Assembly (NCBI GenBank): GCA_016801885.1
Contig: CM028890.1
Span: 8,734,001 to 8,798,000, forward strand
Reading direction: 5' to 3'
DNA: 64,000 bases
DNA from: Toxotes chatareus
Taxonomy: Eukaryota; Chordata; Actinopteri; Toxotidae
The notes beneath the pieces were generated by a model. It did no database searches. It was not told the origin of the DNA and saw only the letters and a program-made list of their open reading frames with translations. Below are positions 49,801-62,909 of the stretch, one piece after another. The translations under genes and the position numbers were made by a program. Within the stretch, counting starts at the first letter, position 1. Each line of letters opens with the position of its first letter.

Positions 49801-51200
49801 AAGCTCAACATGAGGGCCAAATAATCTGATGAAGGACACTCTCAGACAAAATGACTGAGGGGCAACAAAAAGAGCATTGTCCATGTTGTTGAGGACAAAC
49901 TTCAAAACAAGAGGCTAAACACAATGCACTGACCTCTGAGGTTAAGCACACAAAGGAGGGAGATTTTAGATTGGCTGGTGTCACATGATCGGCCTTTGAG
50001 AATCCACCATAAAAAAATCATGTGAAGAAGTGTCATGTCGTATAAGTGAGATAATCCCATCAGCACAACTATTCTTCATGGATAAATTTAAAAAAACGCA
50101 GCACATTTAAGCAGTTTATGAGAAACCAAACTGACAGAGTTGTGGTAACATACACCAGAGCAAAGCAGTATTCATCTTAAGCGGGAGGCTAGCCCTAGAG
50201 AATGATGTACAGACTAAATATAGATAAATATTTTTAATCTGATTGTTCAAGTCATTGCAATTAAATATAATGAAGCATGTTGATTTTTGCAGGCTCTGTA
50301 GATTTTTATAGCTTCCTCCCCTTTGCTCATCATCACTTCATCACTTCTGTCTGTTGAATTTTAAGCTTACCGTTGCTTTTAAGTTTGTGTTACACATATA
50401 TCAGAGTGATTTTCCATCATGGATTTCACCTGCAAAGCTGTGTGGCAATAAGCAGAAGTTGGACCTGACAATATAACAAAATGTACACCTTTACTCCCTC
50501 ACAGGACATTGTAAAATTATTCGGGGCACAGACATTGTGTTAATGATCATCTCGCACAGAACAGAATAATATCACCGCTCAACAAGGGGATGCGCATCCA
50601 ACCACAGCGGTTATCCCGCCCCTGACTGCTTAGCTTAGCTAACAATAACTTGCATCTACTTAAACAAGCTTGGCTGGATTGCCCTCTGACTACAGGCTCT
50701 CTGTTGAGAAATGTTCAGTTGTTGACTTTAAAGTCATTTGATGGTTATTCAATGATTAGCCCAGGGAGTGAGGGACCATCAAATACTCATAAGCCATAAA
50801 ACGGGATGTAAGACGGGCCATGTGCGTAGATGGAAATAGGACATTCTTGTGACAAAGCCAAACAGGAAATCTCCATGATGGCCACATCTTGTCTAATCAT
50901 GCTTTTTTTTCTTACGAAGAATTTAAAGTGCTTTTATGTGCAATTACCTGATCCACATCCTTGTGTTGTTTTACCACAGAGAGATTTTTGGGACGGTCGC
51001 CAGCACCTTGAATAGAATAATACTTTGCACAATATGCAATGCATCATAAAGAAACTAATGGTATGGACATCCAGATGTAAATATACATTGTGCTATTCTT
51101 GGTAATTGCACAATATAAACAATGTGTTCACCTTGCTTTGACCTTTGACGTGTAGAAAACTGTTTCAGATGAAAACCCTGAAACTGAACGGAAAGGGATC
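46830..51200. other. intergenic region thoc1 to aqp1ab1
   Basis: About 4.4 kb without a supportable gene. It contains AT-rich DNA at 46840-47340, a DNA-transposon fossil (next entry), a C run near 48979-48992, and only short open frames with no recognisable protein. Confidence 0.6.
47341..47610. mobile_element. degenerate non-autonomous DNA transposon common in teleosts
   Basis: The segment contains GGCTGAAACGATAAG, ATTAATTGATTAGTCGATG and the internal block GAAGATGTCGCC ... GGGCTTTGGGAAACCGTGAT ... CACTTTATAGATCAAAGAAC. It closely follows a very abundant fish repeat whose ends are rich in ATCGATTAATCG words. Diverged, no coding capacity. I recall the family pattern but not a secure classification. 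Confidence 0.55.
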
Positions 51201-51206
51201 TTTATT
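51201..51206 (-). terminator. polyadenylation signal of aqp1ab1
   Basis: TTTATT on the + strand (AATAAA on the coding strand), 152 bp after the stop codon at 51358. Confidence 0.6.
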
Positions 51207-51357
51207 ACAAGACACTCACCGGTGAAAAAAAGACAATTATAAAAACACACTGCAAAACAAACAAATACATACAATAGCAATTTTAAAGCATATTTACAGA
51301 TCGCTTGTCATATATTAATGCGCTGACAGATAGAAAAGCTGAACTGTTGCATGCTGT

Positions 51358-53351
51358 TCAGTGTTTCGGCCACTGACTCGGCCCTGGGCTGCTGTTGTCT
51401 TCTCCAGTTATTTCAGCTGTTTCGCTTTCATTTTCTGTACCATGAAGCAGGACGTTCCTTCGCGTTCTGAAATCTGGCACTCTTGGACACAGAAGGAAAT
51501 CGTAGATGAGAGCTGCTGCTATTCCGCCGCACATTGGCCCCAACCAGTAGATCTGGAACGAAAGCTCAGATCAGCTACATTCGTCTCTGACAAAATAAAA
51601 TGGGTAAAAGTGTGCTCTTAGACAAAAAGCCTCCAATGGCTGACATTACCCAGTGGTTCTGCATTTGACTACGTATCAAAGCTGGTCCAAAGGAGCGCGC
51701 AGGATTGATCCCACATCCAGTGAAACTTATCTGTAAATGGCAACACATTAGATGTATTGGTTATTCACCTATTTATAATCATGGGACGGAACAGTTCATG
51801 TAAGCAATTTTGAAATGTATATGTGCAAATCAGTTGTGCAGGCCATTTATACATGGTCAGCTTTTAGAATACATACCGGCAGTGGAAAAAAACAGAGAAA
51901 CACACTGTGCTGAGTGACCAACTATTTTTTAAAAAAGTGTTATACTTTCTTCTATCTTTAATTCTTTAAAAGCTGCTCATGGCAAGAGCCTACTTGTGTC
52001 TTTTTCTTTGTCTGTATTGCATACACAGTTTTGGCACCAGTGATCTAAGCAGTGACCCTCTACAAGTTTGCTTACATTGCCAGGAAAACACACTTAAAGA
52101 AATGGTGACTGCCAGCCATTTCTCATAATTGATGCTGCTAATTTGTATTCTGCTTAATATGACATTTGTGGAGCTGCCTTTGCAATCGTGATCTGTTGTA
52201 CCTGTTTCCTGAGCTGCTGGCACATCGGCCGCATACACTGCAAAATTATGTAACGTACTGTAGCAGGGAGGAAAAGTCTTGAATCATAACCACCACTGTT
52301 TAAACACAGGAAAATTGTGCTGGCAAAGAGAAAGAGTGGACCCTTTCTAACACTGACTGAACAGGATATTTGCTTTAAAACCCTGCAGATGGTATTGTAA
52401 AAATTATCAGGAAGCATAAAGACTTTGAAGAAAAGCTTCACCAAATTGTTCTTTCAGCAATTTGGTGAAGCTTTTTGGACAGTGCTTTCATTTTCTCCAC
52501 CCTACTCTGTTGTGAGCTCTCTCTCACACAGAGAAAATATGGTCTTCCGGAAAGGAGGGACATTTTAGGATTAGTCATGATTAATCAACACTTGGTCAAA
52601 ATTGTTGTAAAATTCAACCACGTATTCAACAGAATTACAGGATTGTGATTCACTTACAGCTGCAAAGTGCCCGAGTCCCACTGACAGCCCAATAGCCAGC
52701 GGTGCAAAGCCTTTAACATTAGGCTGTCGCTTATCAGTCACAGCTAGCACACACAGAACCAGCTGAAAGGTGGCAAGGAACTCGATGACAAACCCTTGTC
52801 CCGCAGTCACGTTATTTAGCTGCAAAAGATAATCAACAACCACAACTCAACAAAAAAATTAACTTCATAAAAAGACTCAGTAATTAGAATGAAGTCCGTT
52901 TTTTGAGAGCACAATAAATGTCCTGACAAATGAAACACACACACACACATACACAAAGACAAGGACAACTCTTTACCTGGTTAACACCAAGGGATTTTGG
53001 GTGGCTATATCCATTCACAATAGCGCTTGCTGCAACTGCCCCAAGCATCTGAGTCAGGATGTAGCACACACATCTGAGGATACTGATCTGGGAGCTGACC
53101 AGCAGGCCCAAAGTGACTGCTGGGTTCAGGTGTGCTCCGCTGATGTGCCCCAAACTCTGAACCAGCGTGGCGATGGCCAACGCAAAGGCCAGCGAGACCT
53201 TCAACTCCTGAGCAAGGTCCTGAGCGTTCTCCTTTACATCAAGGTTATCTTTCCCAATGATAGCTGATAAACCAATTAATATAAACAGCAACATACCAAC
53301 AAATTCTGCAGCCACAGCCCTCCAAAACGCCAAGGTTCTTATTTCTGACAT
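51358..53351 (-). CDS. aqp1ab1: Aquaporin-1 paralogue, cluster member 3 (aqp1ab1-like)
   Basis: Six-helix plasma-membrane water channel. Exons: 53351-52977, 52819-52658, 51730-51650, 51552-51358; 270 residues. Both NPA boxes are present (SGAHLNPAVT, FTGCGINPARS), as are the selectivity-filter Phe in LAFALAIA, His in LGHFAA, Cys and Arg, so a water-selective, mercury-sensitive pore is expected. The tail RRNVLLHGTENESETAEITG and onward is longer and more acidic/Ser-rich than in its neighbours. An in-frame ATG at 53384 would add 11 residues, but the TATA box at 53400-53407 puts the transcript start about 25-30 bp on, past that ATG, so I choose 53351; this also aligns MSEIRTLAFWRAV with the neighbour's MSEIKTWALWRAV. 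Gene identity is sure at the aqp1 level. The ab1 label rests on position in the teleost aqp1aa-ab2-ab1 cluster. Confidence 0.92.
52431..52475. repeat. perfect 18-bp stem hairpin in aqp1ab1 intron 2
   Basis: AAAAGCTTCACCAAATTG (52431-52448), a 9-base loop, then the exact complement (52458-52475). It lies about 180 bp downstream of the exon 2 donor. Too short a stem for an ordinary pre-miRNA; more likely a small fold-back or a local inverted duplication. Confidence 0.8.
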
Positions 53352-53399
53352 CTCTGCTTCAAATGTGTCTGCTGTGTTAAACATGTGCCCTTACTTCAG

Positions 53400-53407
53400 T
53401 ATTTATA
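53400..53407 (-). promoter_or_regulatory. TATA box of aqp1ab1
   Basis: TATAAATA on the minus strand, 49 bp upstream of the chosen ATG (53351) and 16 bp upstream of the alternative ATG (53384). It sits just 194 bp past the stop codon of the upstream gene. Confidence 0.65.
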
Positions 53408-53600
53408 GTGAAGAGGTTTGTGTGCAGAGGGGAGGAGAAAATAGATCAACCAGGAAAAAGATGCACCGCACAAGATTTCAGGTCATACATTTGAGCATTA
53501 TGAACAAGATGAAACTCCTTATGTTGAGAAAGTATTGTATTTTACACAGATATGCAGTATACAGGAGTAATTTCCACTCAGACCGGTTCCTTTGACTATT

Positions 53601-55159
<1,559 letters not shown>

Positions 55160-58100
55160 GGCTACTCGGACAACCTCATGCTAACAAACAGATTTTGGGC
55201 AGCATTTGAATGAAACACCTGCAAGACTGTGGGCCCAAGCAGCCCAACTGAAAATATCATGAGTGACATGCACCAGCATTCGAGTGTTGTGACTTTAAAG
55301 AATCAGGCCTAATTGGAAACAGCTGAGAGATATGCATACTGCAGCCAGTGAGAATGACCTCCAACGTCTCCTGCTCTGCCCAGAGCTTTTCCAGTTTAAC
55401 ACAAGGGCTGAGCTGCTTTTACTGATATTCACAACTTATTTAAAACCACACCAAACTGTTGCTTTGAGTCAGATGTTTCTGTGTTTCTGAGTGAGTTAGA
55501 AAACACATTAATGTTTAAATAATGTTGGTGCTTTTTTGGAATAAAAAGGAAAAGATCAAGGTTTTAGTGCATAAATTCAAAATAACACATACTGCTTGCA
55601 TGCATAATGTTTTCCACTGTTGAGCCAATTACACATTAGCCTTTTTATTGCTGCTCTATCCTAAAATTGAAAATAACAATTCCAAATGATTCAGGAATTA
55701 AAAAAAAGCATTATTATTATTATTATTTATTTATTATATTTTATCTTAATTTTATGGGATATGTTTTCAATAATTTGGCTGAAATCCAGATATCCATGTG
55801 AAGGTGTGAAGGACATCCATAAAATGTCTGAAAAGTGCTCATTGCCTATTACCTTTTTTTTTTTTTAAGTCTTTGTAAGTGGTTTTCCTATCTTTCAATC
55901 TACTTCCTCTATTCTGAGCATGTGTCATGCAGGACTGGCTGCATTGAAGTTAACATCAGTCATACGCCACTGTGAAGGAAATGGGACCTTTTTGAATTCA
56001 CAACAAGGAAGTCAGCCTCTCACTCTGTTTTCCTTTGTAAAGGAACTGACAGGTTAAAGGGTCACGGTGCTTCTTGTCTTCTTGTCAAAGGAAAGAAAGG
56101 AAAACCTGTCAAAGCATCACCTTTGCCTTGAGCCACAGTTCTTCATCTGAAAAGAAGAGCACATCATCCACATTTTTCTTTTTCAAACAACTGTAATTTT
56201 ACTTTCTGCCAAATATTCCCTGACTTCTTTAATTCAGCTTTTAGTTTCTATCTGTTGTCAAATTAAAATAAATAAATAAAATAAATAGAGATAACAGTGT
56301 GACAGGGAGGATATAGGATTCAGAGGAGGAAGATGGGGGAGGAGTAATGACGTGGCACGCTGACAGGAAGGACAAAGGTTATGCTTTCTAACCCTTTAAG
56401 CAGGAAGAGCTCTGTGGGCCTGCCAACTCACCACTGCAGAGCAGAAAACTGTCAACCAACATTACATTTGTTGTAAAATCACCTTTTTTTCCATTGTCAC
56501 ATGCATGTCTGATACCGTACTGCTCTACTGTATAGCAATTCATAAGCCACTCCTGCACTGCAGCATCCACCTGTAGGTTCTGAGTGTGCATTCTCCTTGT
56601 CATCATCACTCCTCACTCCCTGTGGTATACTTGGAGTTTCATTGTGGGGAGTGAAGGGGTCAGAGCCTAGAGGACAACTGTTAACTCTGCACAGATTCTA
56701 CATTCACTTAATGTTATATTCCACAAGAGCTGGCTGACTGAACTTAAGCTAGTATAATTATCAAATCAGCCACCAAATCAGTGCACACCAGGATTTACTC
56801 ATCTCTCAGCAATAATAATGGAAATCTCAGCAATACATTATTTTTGTTCTGCAATAAGGAAATATACATACACCTATACCAAAATACATGCCAATTCTCA
56901 ATTGATTATGAAATAATGTTTAAACATTCCAGGAGGTGACCTCCATTCCAAATTACTGAAGTTGCACTGATTCATAAAAACATTTGGGGAATTGGTTCAA
57001 CTGAACCAGCTAAAGCTTTAAGACTATTAAAATAAGCCGGCGTGACCACACAGGCCAGCGACATCATGAAAATAAATTCTAATCACCAGTGTGTCAGTGG
57101 TTGTGTTTAGAGATAAAAAAAAAAAATAGCTGAAAAAGTGCTTGAAATAGAACAGCGTGAAGTACAAATACCACAGCGGTTGCTGAAACAGCTGTGGTAT
57201 GATTTCATCAAGTGGATGTGACTTGTTTTTGACCAGTTGATTTTTCAGAGGGGAAAGAAACTTTCAACTGACCGGCATCGTCTCTGGTTGAGGACACTTT
57301 TAGATCACACTAGAACGTCTTTTGATCCTGTGCCAGTAGGAACACCTCATCACATGAGTGCCCTCCACTCACCCATGATGTTCACGCCCCACCCCCTTGG
57401 CTTTCAGTTGTAAATAAGATACAAATATGCGTCACCCCCCAAATCAAGTCTTCCAGAGACATAAATAACATCATGATGCAGGTGTTCTGAAGAGCCACAG
57501 AGAGGATTTATTATGGCAGTCTGTCATGAGAGTTGGACTTTAACTTAATTCAAGAGCTTATAGGATGAGCACTGAGTATTTAATCATGCAGAAAGGGAAT
57601 CAAGTCAAGTATGTAATCAATATGTATGCTGGTCTGTTAAGCACAGTAAAATGGTACTTACAACTTTAAAGGTTTTCCCTCCCAGTTGTTCAAAATAAGT
57701 GAAAACATAAAATCATAACATGGTAAATAAACAGCAAGCATGACCACTCGAAAAACATTCAAAACTGAATTCGAGACTTGAGAGGTAATAAATGATTTTC
57801 TAGCGTTCAGTGAGTCCGGTTTGGATTTGTTTCTTCATCACAAAAGGTTTATCCAGATTCCTGGTCCAAAGCATAAGTAAGTCCAGAGATTACAGTCACA
57901 GGTGCAGGTGTACGGCTGGGGAAAAAGACTCTTACTGAGCCTCGGTGGTTTTCCTTAAATAAGGCTCCTAATCGCATATTATGTCCCCATCACAAATTTC
58001 CCATCACATTTTTCTTGGAACTGTTCATGGTCTGTTGCCACCCACAATGACATCATCAGTTGTTGTGAGCGACAGTATGAAGACAGATTGATCAATACAT

Positions 58101-60384
58101 TTTTACAAACATTTTTACTCTCTTTATTTACAAGACCAGGTTCCATTTGCACTGTTTATAAATTTTTAAATAACTTAATATTAATTTAAAATACCTTTGT
58201 GACCTAACTGGTGCATGGCAGAGAGGAGGAGAGGAGGAGCTGAAGCAAACCATTAAAGACTCTATGAAATGTGGACTTGAAATTCTTGGAAAATTGCTGC
58301 TTCCTTGAAAACAGGCTGTGCGCCAATCCAAACTTTTAAAGGCCCCATAAAATGGAGATTCATAGAAAACTGTTGTTTCCTGGAAAATGATGTATTTTCA
58401 GCAATGATCTCACCCTGCCCTGGTAGGCATAGCTGAAGACTGCAATGAAAATTAGCCAACACAAACTTTTGAAAAATCTGCCACTTCCATTCCTCCTATC
58501 CAACTGTCTAACTAATAATTTGCAGGTGGATGAAGCGGGAAGGAAGACAGAGAAAGACAAGTGAGAGTAAGAATAGATTAATGAGCACCTGAGCACCTTA
58601 AAACGGCAAGACAAGATGAAAACCCCTCATGCATGGATCTTAATGAAGGCCACAGGCCTCTGTTCAACAGATGCCCAAGGATTATGTAAATGAGCTGGAC
58701 AGTGAGAAAAGCAACTTTTTCTAATACCACTTTTACAAATCCATTGATTTTGCTTTGTAAGCAGTGAAAGAGGACTGAGCCTGTGTGCTTTGGATGGTTT
58801 GCTGTGTCTTGTGTGATGGCAGCAATTTTTTTTCTTGCCTGGCTGAAGTTGGTCTAAATGCAGGATTGGGATCCTGCCAGTGATCCAGCTGTTGGCTGAC
58901 CAGTGGTGCAGTTTATTGGGGAGTGGCACCTGTAATGCTTCAGTTCAATGCCCAGCCATGTGAACCAACACATATTTGCTGTGCAGAGGTCTCAGTGGAA
59001 GCAGTGAGTGACCTGCTGGCGCATGACCCAGCACCCTGTAGTGGTGAACCAGTTGCCACTGATATGGCTGTTTCAGAATAAGTATCTAAAAGGTGTTAAC
59101 ATGTGTTAAAGGGCCAACTGCTTCTGGCCTTTTTTCAAGCTGAAACCAAAACAGCAGTTCAGTTAGAATATGCCCGTGCCCCAATAAGACACCATCCCAC
59201 ATCCTTTTTGCCCTTGTGTCATAACAAAGGCACACGCTACAAATATGCCTGTTCACACATCCTCCCCATCCTCCAAAGAATGAGCACAAGGCTGCAGGGT
59301 CAAAGCCAAAAAAGCTATTTAGTCTTTTTCTGTCCTTCTCCACTGGCAAACTGCCATAAGCTGACCAGCCGAACCACGGGGGAATGAGTGAGAAGGAAAG
59401 AGAGAGGTTGAGTCAGAGAAATTTTGTGTGTGAGCAGTTTCTTGGCTGCTGAAAGGACACTCTCATCAACCTGGCAACCTGCCACTGGATGCTTCACCTG
59501 CTGAAAACATAAGTGGGAGAAGCTATCCATCAATCAGCAGCAAAAGCTGGGCAGTACAAAGAAAACACAAGAAGACAGAAAGTAGAGCCGAGTGCCCAGG
59601 ACCACAATTTGGGCTTATTTTCCACACTAGCTATGGATTTACAGTGTCGTGGTGTCTTAGAGTTGATCACGTTGCACTGGAATAGGCCTAGTTTTTGTAA
59701 GTGTATGTTGGATGAGAAGGATTTCCAGTTAAGTCCATATTAATAGGCCCACATCAATAATTTTGACCCTACACACATTGTAGTAAAAATATAGGCCTGT
59801 GTATTGTAGGGCCAGTGTTTGCACAATCCTGTGTTTGCACTCTCACCGATTTAATCAGCCTTTGACAACATCAGATTTAGCACCTTTCTAATATTTGTTT
59901 TTTTTTTTTTAATCTAATCTGGTGTAGTTAAAGACCAGACAATAAATTCAGTGTGATAGCTGGCTCCAGAGGTGAATAGACACTGCACAGAGGACTGAAG
60001 ATGGGCAGAGGCAGAAGGGGCCCAATGTTAAAATTTTGCCCTGAGTCCCTCTAAAAAGTTTATCTGGCCCTGGATGGATCTGCACATTTTCATCTGGAAA
60101 TATTTTGGTGAACACATGGACAAGTTTCTCAGTTTCAATATGTTTTGTACCCTAATTTGATTTGGTGAAACAGATTTTACAAGGTATATTGGTATTATTT
60201 CTATTTTAACAAGCTAATACCAATCCAGTCTATAATTAGGTGTTGATAGTTAATGTAATTTTATGCATTTTGTATGCTGATTACTTAGAGAAGATAAAAT
60301 CTTATCCATGAAGACAAATATTTCTTTATGTTAGGTATCTACATAACAAGAAAAAACAAATTAACAACTGTTAACAACAAGTGT
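55160..60384. other. intergenic region aqp1ab2 to aqp1aa
   Basis: About 5.2 kb with no supportable gene. Upstream of aqp1ab2 there is no clear TATA box. Open frames are short and unrecognisable. A possible decayed DNA-transposon end (TTTATCTGGCCCTG, near 60058-60072) is noted among the rejected items. Confidence 0.55.
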
Positions 60385-60390
60385 TTTATT
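60385..60390 (-). terminator. aqp1aa: polyadenylation signal of aqp1aa
   Basis: TTTATT on + (AATAAA on the coding strand), 401 bp after the stop at 60791. The 3' UTR contains a T run on + at about 60719-60739. Confidence 0.55.
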
Positions 60391-60790
60391 TACTTAAAAA
60401 AGTGAGACATTTCAAGAGTGTACACACAATACATTATCCATCAGAAATAAAAAGTGATACAAGCACATAAAAATATGTATACAAAATAAAAATGGCTCAA
60501 CACAGAATACTGATGTGGGAAACAAATTCAACACACTGCTCTGTCAAGATTTTCACAACATTGACTTATATGTTTGAGCGTCAGTTTAGATAAAAATTGT
60601 GTGTGGAGTCAAACAAAGGAGTGAATGATAATGAGACACTAACTGACCCCGTGACCACAATCCTCATTGTTTTTTTTTCGAGCACAAAAACACTGACATC
60701 CTACACTAAATTCAAGAGTTTTTTTTTTTTTTTTTTTTTACAAGAATATAGACATGTACAAAGACACTAAGTGGTTGTGACTGCACACCG

Positions 60791-62809
60791 CTACTTTGAC
60801 GTCATCTCCACAGTTGTAGCATCATTGCCTCCGTTAACATCATAGTCACCCACTGGACCACTGACCAGCACCTTCACGCGCTCGGGGAAATCATCAAATT
60901 TGGGGGAGAGCAGGAAATCATAGATGAGAGCAGCTGCTACACCGCCGCACATTGGCCCCACCCAGTACACCTGCAATGAGCAACTTTGATCAATGTCTCG
61001 ATCTGTATTCTTTAACATGAATCAAGTGCAAACCATCGTTATCACAGAGGGGAATGACAGGAATAACACAGAGATTCCAGTCTGGTTCAAAGGGTTTACT
61101 TTTGTCAATATCTCAGCTGGCCTAATTGTAAAACAAAAGGAATGCCATCACTGATTAACTGGAGGAGGAAGATAATGGAGTCATCCGTCTGCCAGGGAGC
61201 TTTTGAATTATTTAAGCTTGACATATAATATGCATACAGAAAATGTGAGGCATGCGTAAAGCGCTTGTCTGTCTGCCTCTTTGACTTACCCAGTGGTTTT
61301 CAAAATTGTTCAGGATCAAAGCTGGACCAAAGGAGCGAGCGGGATTGATGCCGCAGCCCGTGTAGCTGATCTGTAATCAACAACAAAGAGACGACATAAG
61401 AGGATATCTTCAGCTACGTGGTCTGGTGGCATAATAGAATCTGGCAGGGGTGAGGGGTATTATCTAAAACAATCAAAATGCATGAAATTCTTCCACTCCA
61501 AGAGCGTTATCATGTTTGCTGCTGGTTCACACTGCTCAAATGTACTGTGCCTAATCCTAGGCAAACATTACACTGCGTTGGGGATGGTAGTGAGGTGCTA
61601 CTTACAGCTGCCAAGTGTCCCAGGCAAACTGAGAGGCCAATGGCCAGGGGTGCTGAGCCGGTGACATCACGCCTCCTTTTATCAGTGACTGCAATGACAC
61701 ACAGCACCAGCTGGAAGGTTGCCAGGAGCTCAATGCCCACGCCTTGACTGGGAGTAACACCGTTGAGCTGCCAGAGTTAGAGAGGAATCCAAAACAACAA
61801 GAGTTTGTCAGTCTGTGTCAGTTACATGGACAGTTTCGCCATCGCGACCACCTTCCACTTAGGAGCCACTGACATTGCCCTGGAAGTCTGACACCAATTT
61901 GGCAGAGACTCTGACGTGCCACATTGCTTATTCATTTTTCATTTGTGGAAAACCTGCTTATTGTTATTCAGTAAAATTTAGCTCTAGTGCACTGTGCATG
62001 GGGCAGAGCAGTTTGTCCTCTTGGATTTATTACCTCTTACAAATAAGTTCAAGAAAACTGTAGCATTAAAGCATTTCAGTGTGCAAAACCTAAAATTTAC
62101 CAAAACAGCTGAGGAGAAAGGTCAGAGTGCTGTCATGGCATGTTTGCAAATTCTTTAAGCTGTTGCACTGTGTTTTTTTTTTTTTTTTATCATGTGTCAT
62201 CACTATTCAATAACAAGCAATGACAGAATGTCCAAAGAACAACACAAACAATGCCAAATCAGTGCTTACATCCTCCCAAAAGTCTCACTTTACATTGTGA
62301 GGTCAACATTAGACTACAGAGGAACTTTAAATTCTCACTTCTGCAGCATACTGCAGTGAATCACATTTTTCAGCACTGTGGGATGTTTTAGATCACGTAT
62401 TAAAACATGTCCTGTCAACACCAGCATTATGAAAGGCTTTACTTACAGAATTGAGCCCCAGTGCATCAGTGTCACTTGGACGTGCTCCATACACAATGCC
62501 ACTTGCCAGGGCTGAACCCAACATCTGGGCCACTATGTACATGATGGCCTTGAACACGCTGATCTGGCAGCTGGCAAGCATCCCGAGGGTAACTGCAGGA
62601 TTCAGGTGGGCTCCACTGATGTGGCCTAAACTCTGGGCCAGTGTGGCGATGGCCAATCCAAAGGCCAGAGACACCTTCACCTCCTGGTCTGGGCTTGTAT
62701 TGTCCTTGTTCCCAATGGCTGCGGCGATGCTAAGGAAAATGAAAAGGGTCATGCCGACCAGTTCGGCCAGAACGGCCCTCCAGAATTCTTTGCTCTTGAA
62801 CTCTCTCAT
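60791..62809 (-). CDS. aqp1aa: Aquaporin-1aa water channel
   Basis: Plasma-membrane water channel, orthologue of mammalian AQP1. Exons: 62809-62447, 61767-61606, 61370-61290, 60970-60791; 261 residues (human AQP1 269). Start MREFKSKEFWRAVLAELVGM; loop B SGAHLNPAVTLG; loop E YTGCGINPARSFG; filter residues Phe (SLAFG), His (LGHLAA), Cys and Arg all present. The tail ends TTVEMTSK, close to the VEMKPK end of mammalian AQP1. Four exons with breaks at the same places as in vertebrate AQP1. The first ATG downstream of the TATA box is 62809; a longer upstream open frame exists but its ATG lies before the TATA box. As the most conserved member it probably keeps the general epithelial/erythroid/vascular water-channel role; that is inference from the family. 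Confidence 0.95.
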
Positions 62810-62895
62810 GGTGGTGGCAGAGTGGCTGTTGGGCTGTGGGTTTGAGCTGGTCCTCTGTAAAGTGCCTGTACTCACAAACAACAGCAACAAGCTGC

Positions 62896-62903
62896 ATATA
62901 TAA
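62896..62903 (-). promoter_or_regulatory. aqp1aa: TATA box of aqp1aa
   Basis: CCTTATATATGCAG on the coding strand, about 90 bp upstream of the ATG, which predicts a 5' UTR of roughly 60 nt with no upstream ATG. Confidence 0.55.
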
Positions 62904-62909
62904 GGCCTG

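Noticed and set aside
50600..50640. CCCGCCCCTG resembling a hAT right end
   Set aside because: No matching inverted left end or 8-bp duplication found nearby.
58260..58480. Loose internal similarity between words such as CTTCCTTGAAAACA and GTTTCCTGGAAAATG
   Set aside because: Short, imperfect and without repeat boundaries.
59800..60072. Possible decayed DNA transposon with AGGGCCAG ... CTGGCCCT ends
   Set aside because: Only 8 bp of inverted ends, no clear target duplication and a T-rich interior. The right part (TTTATCTGGCCCTG) resembles a fish transposon end, but the evidence is too thin to annotate.
62451..62903. 150-residue plus-strand ORF over aqp1aa exon 1
   Set aside because: Antisense shadow of the conserved aquaporin exon, caused by its G+C-rich third positions.
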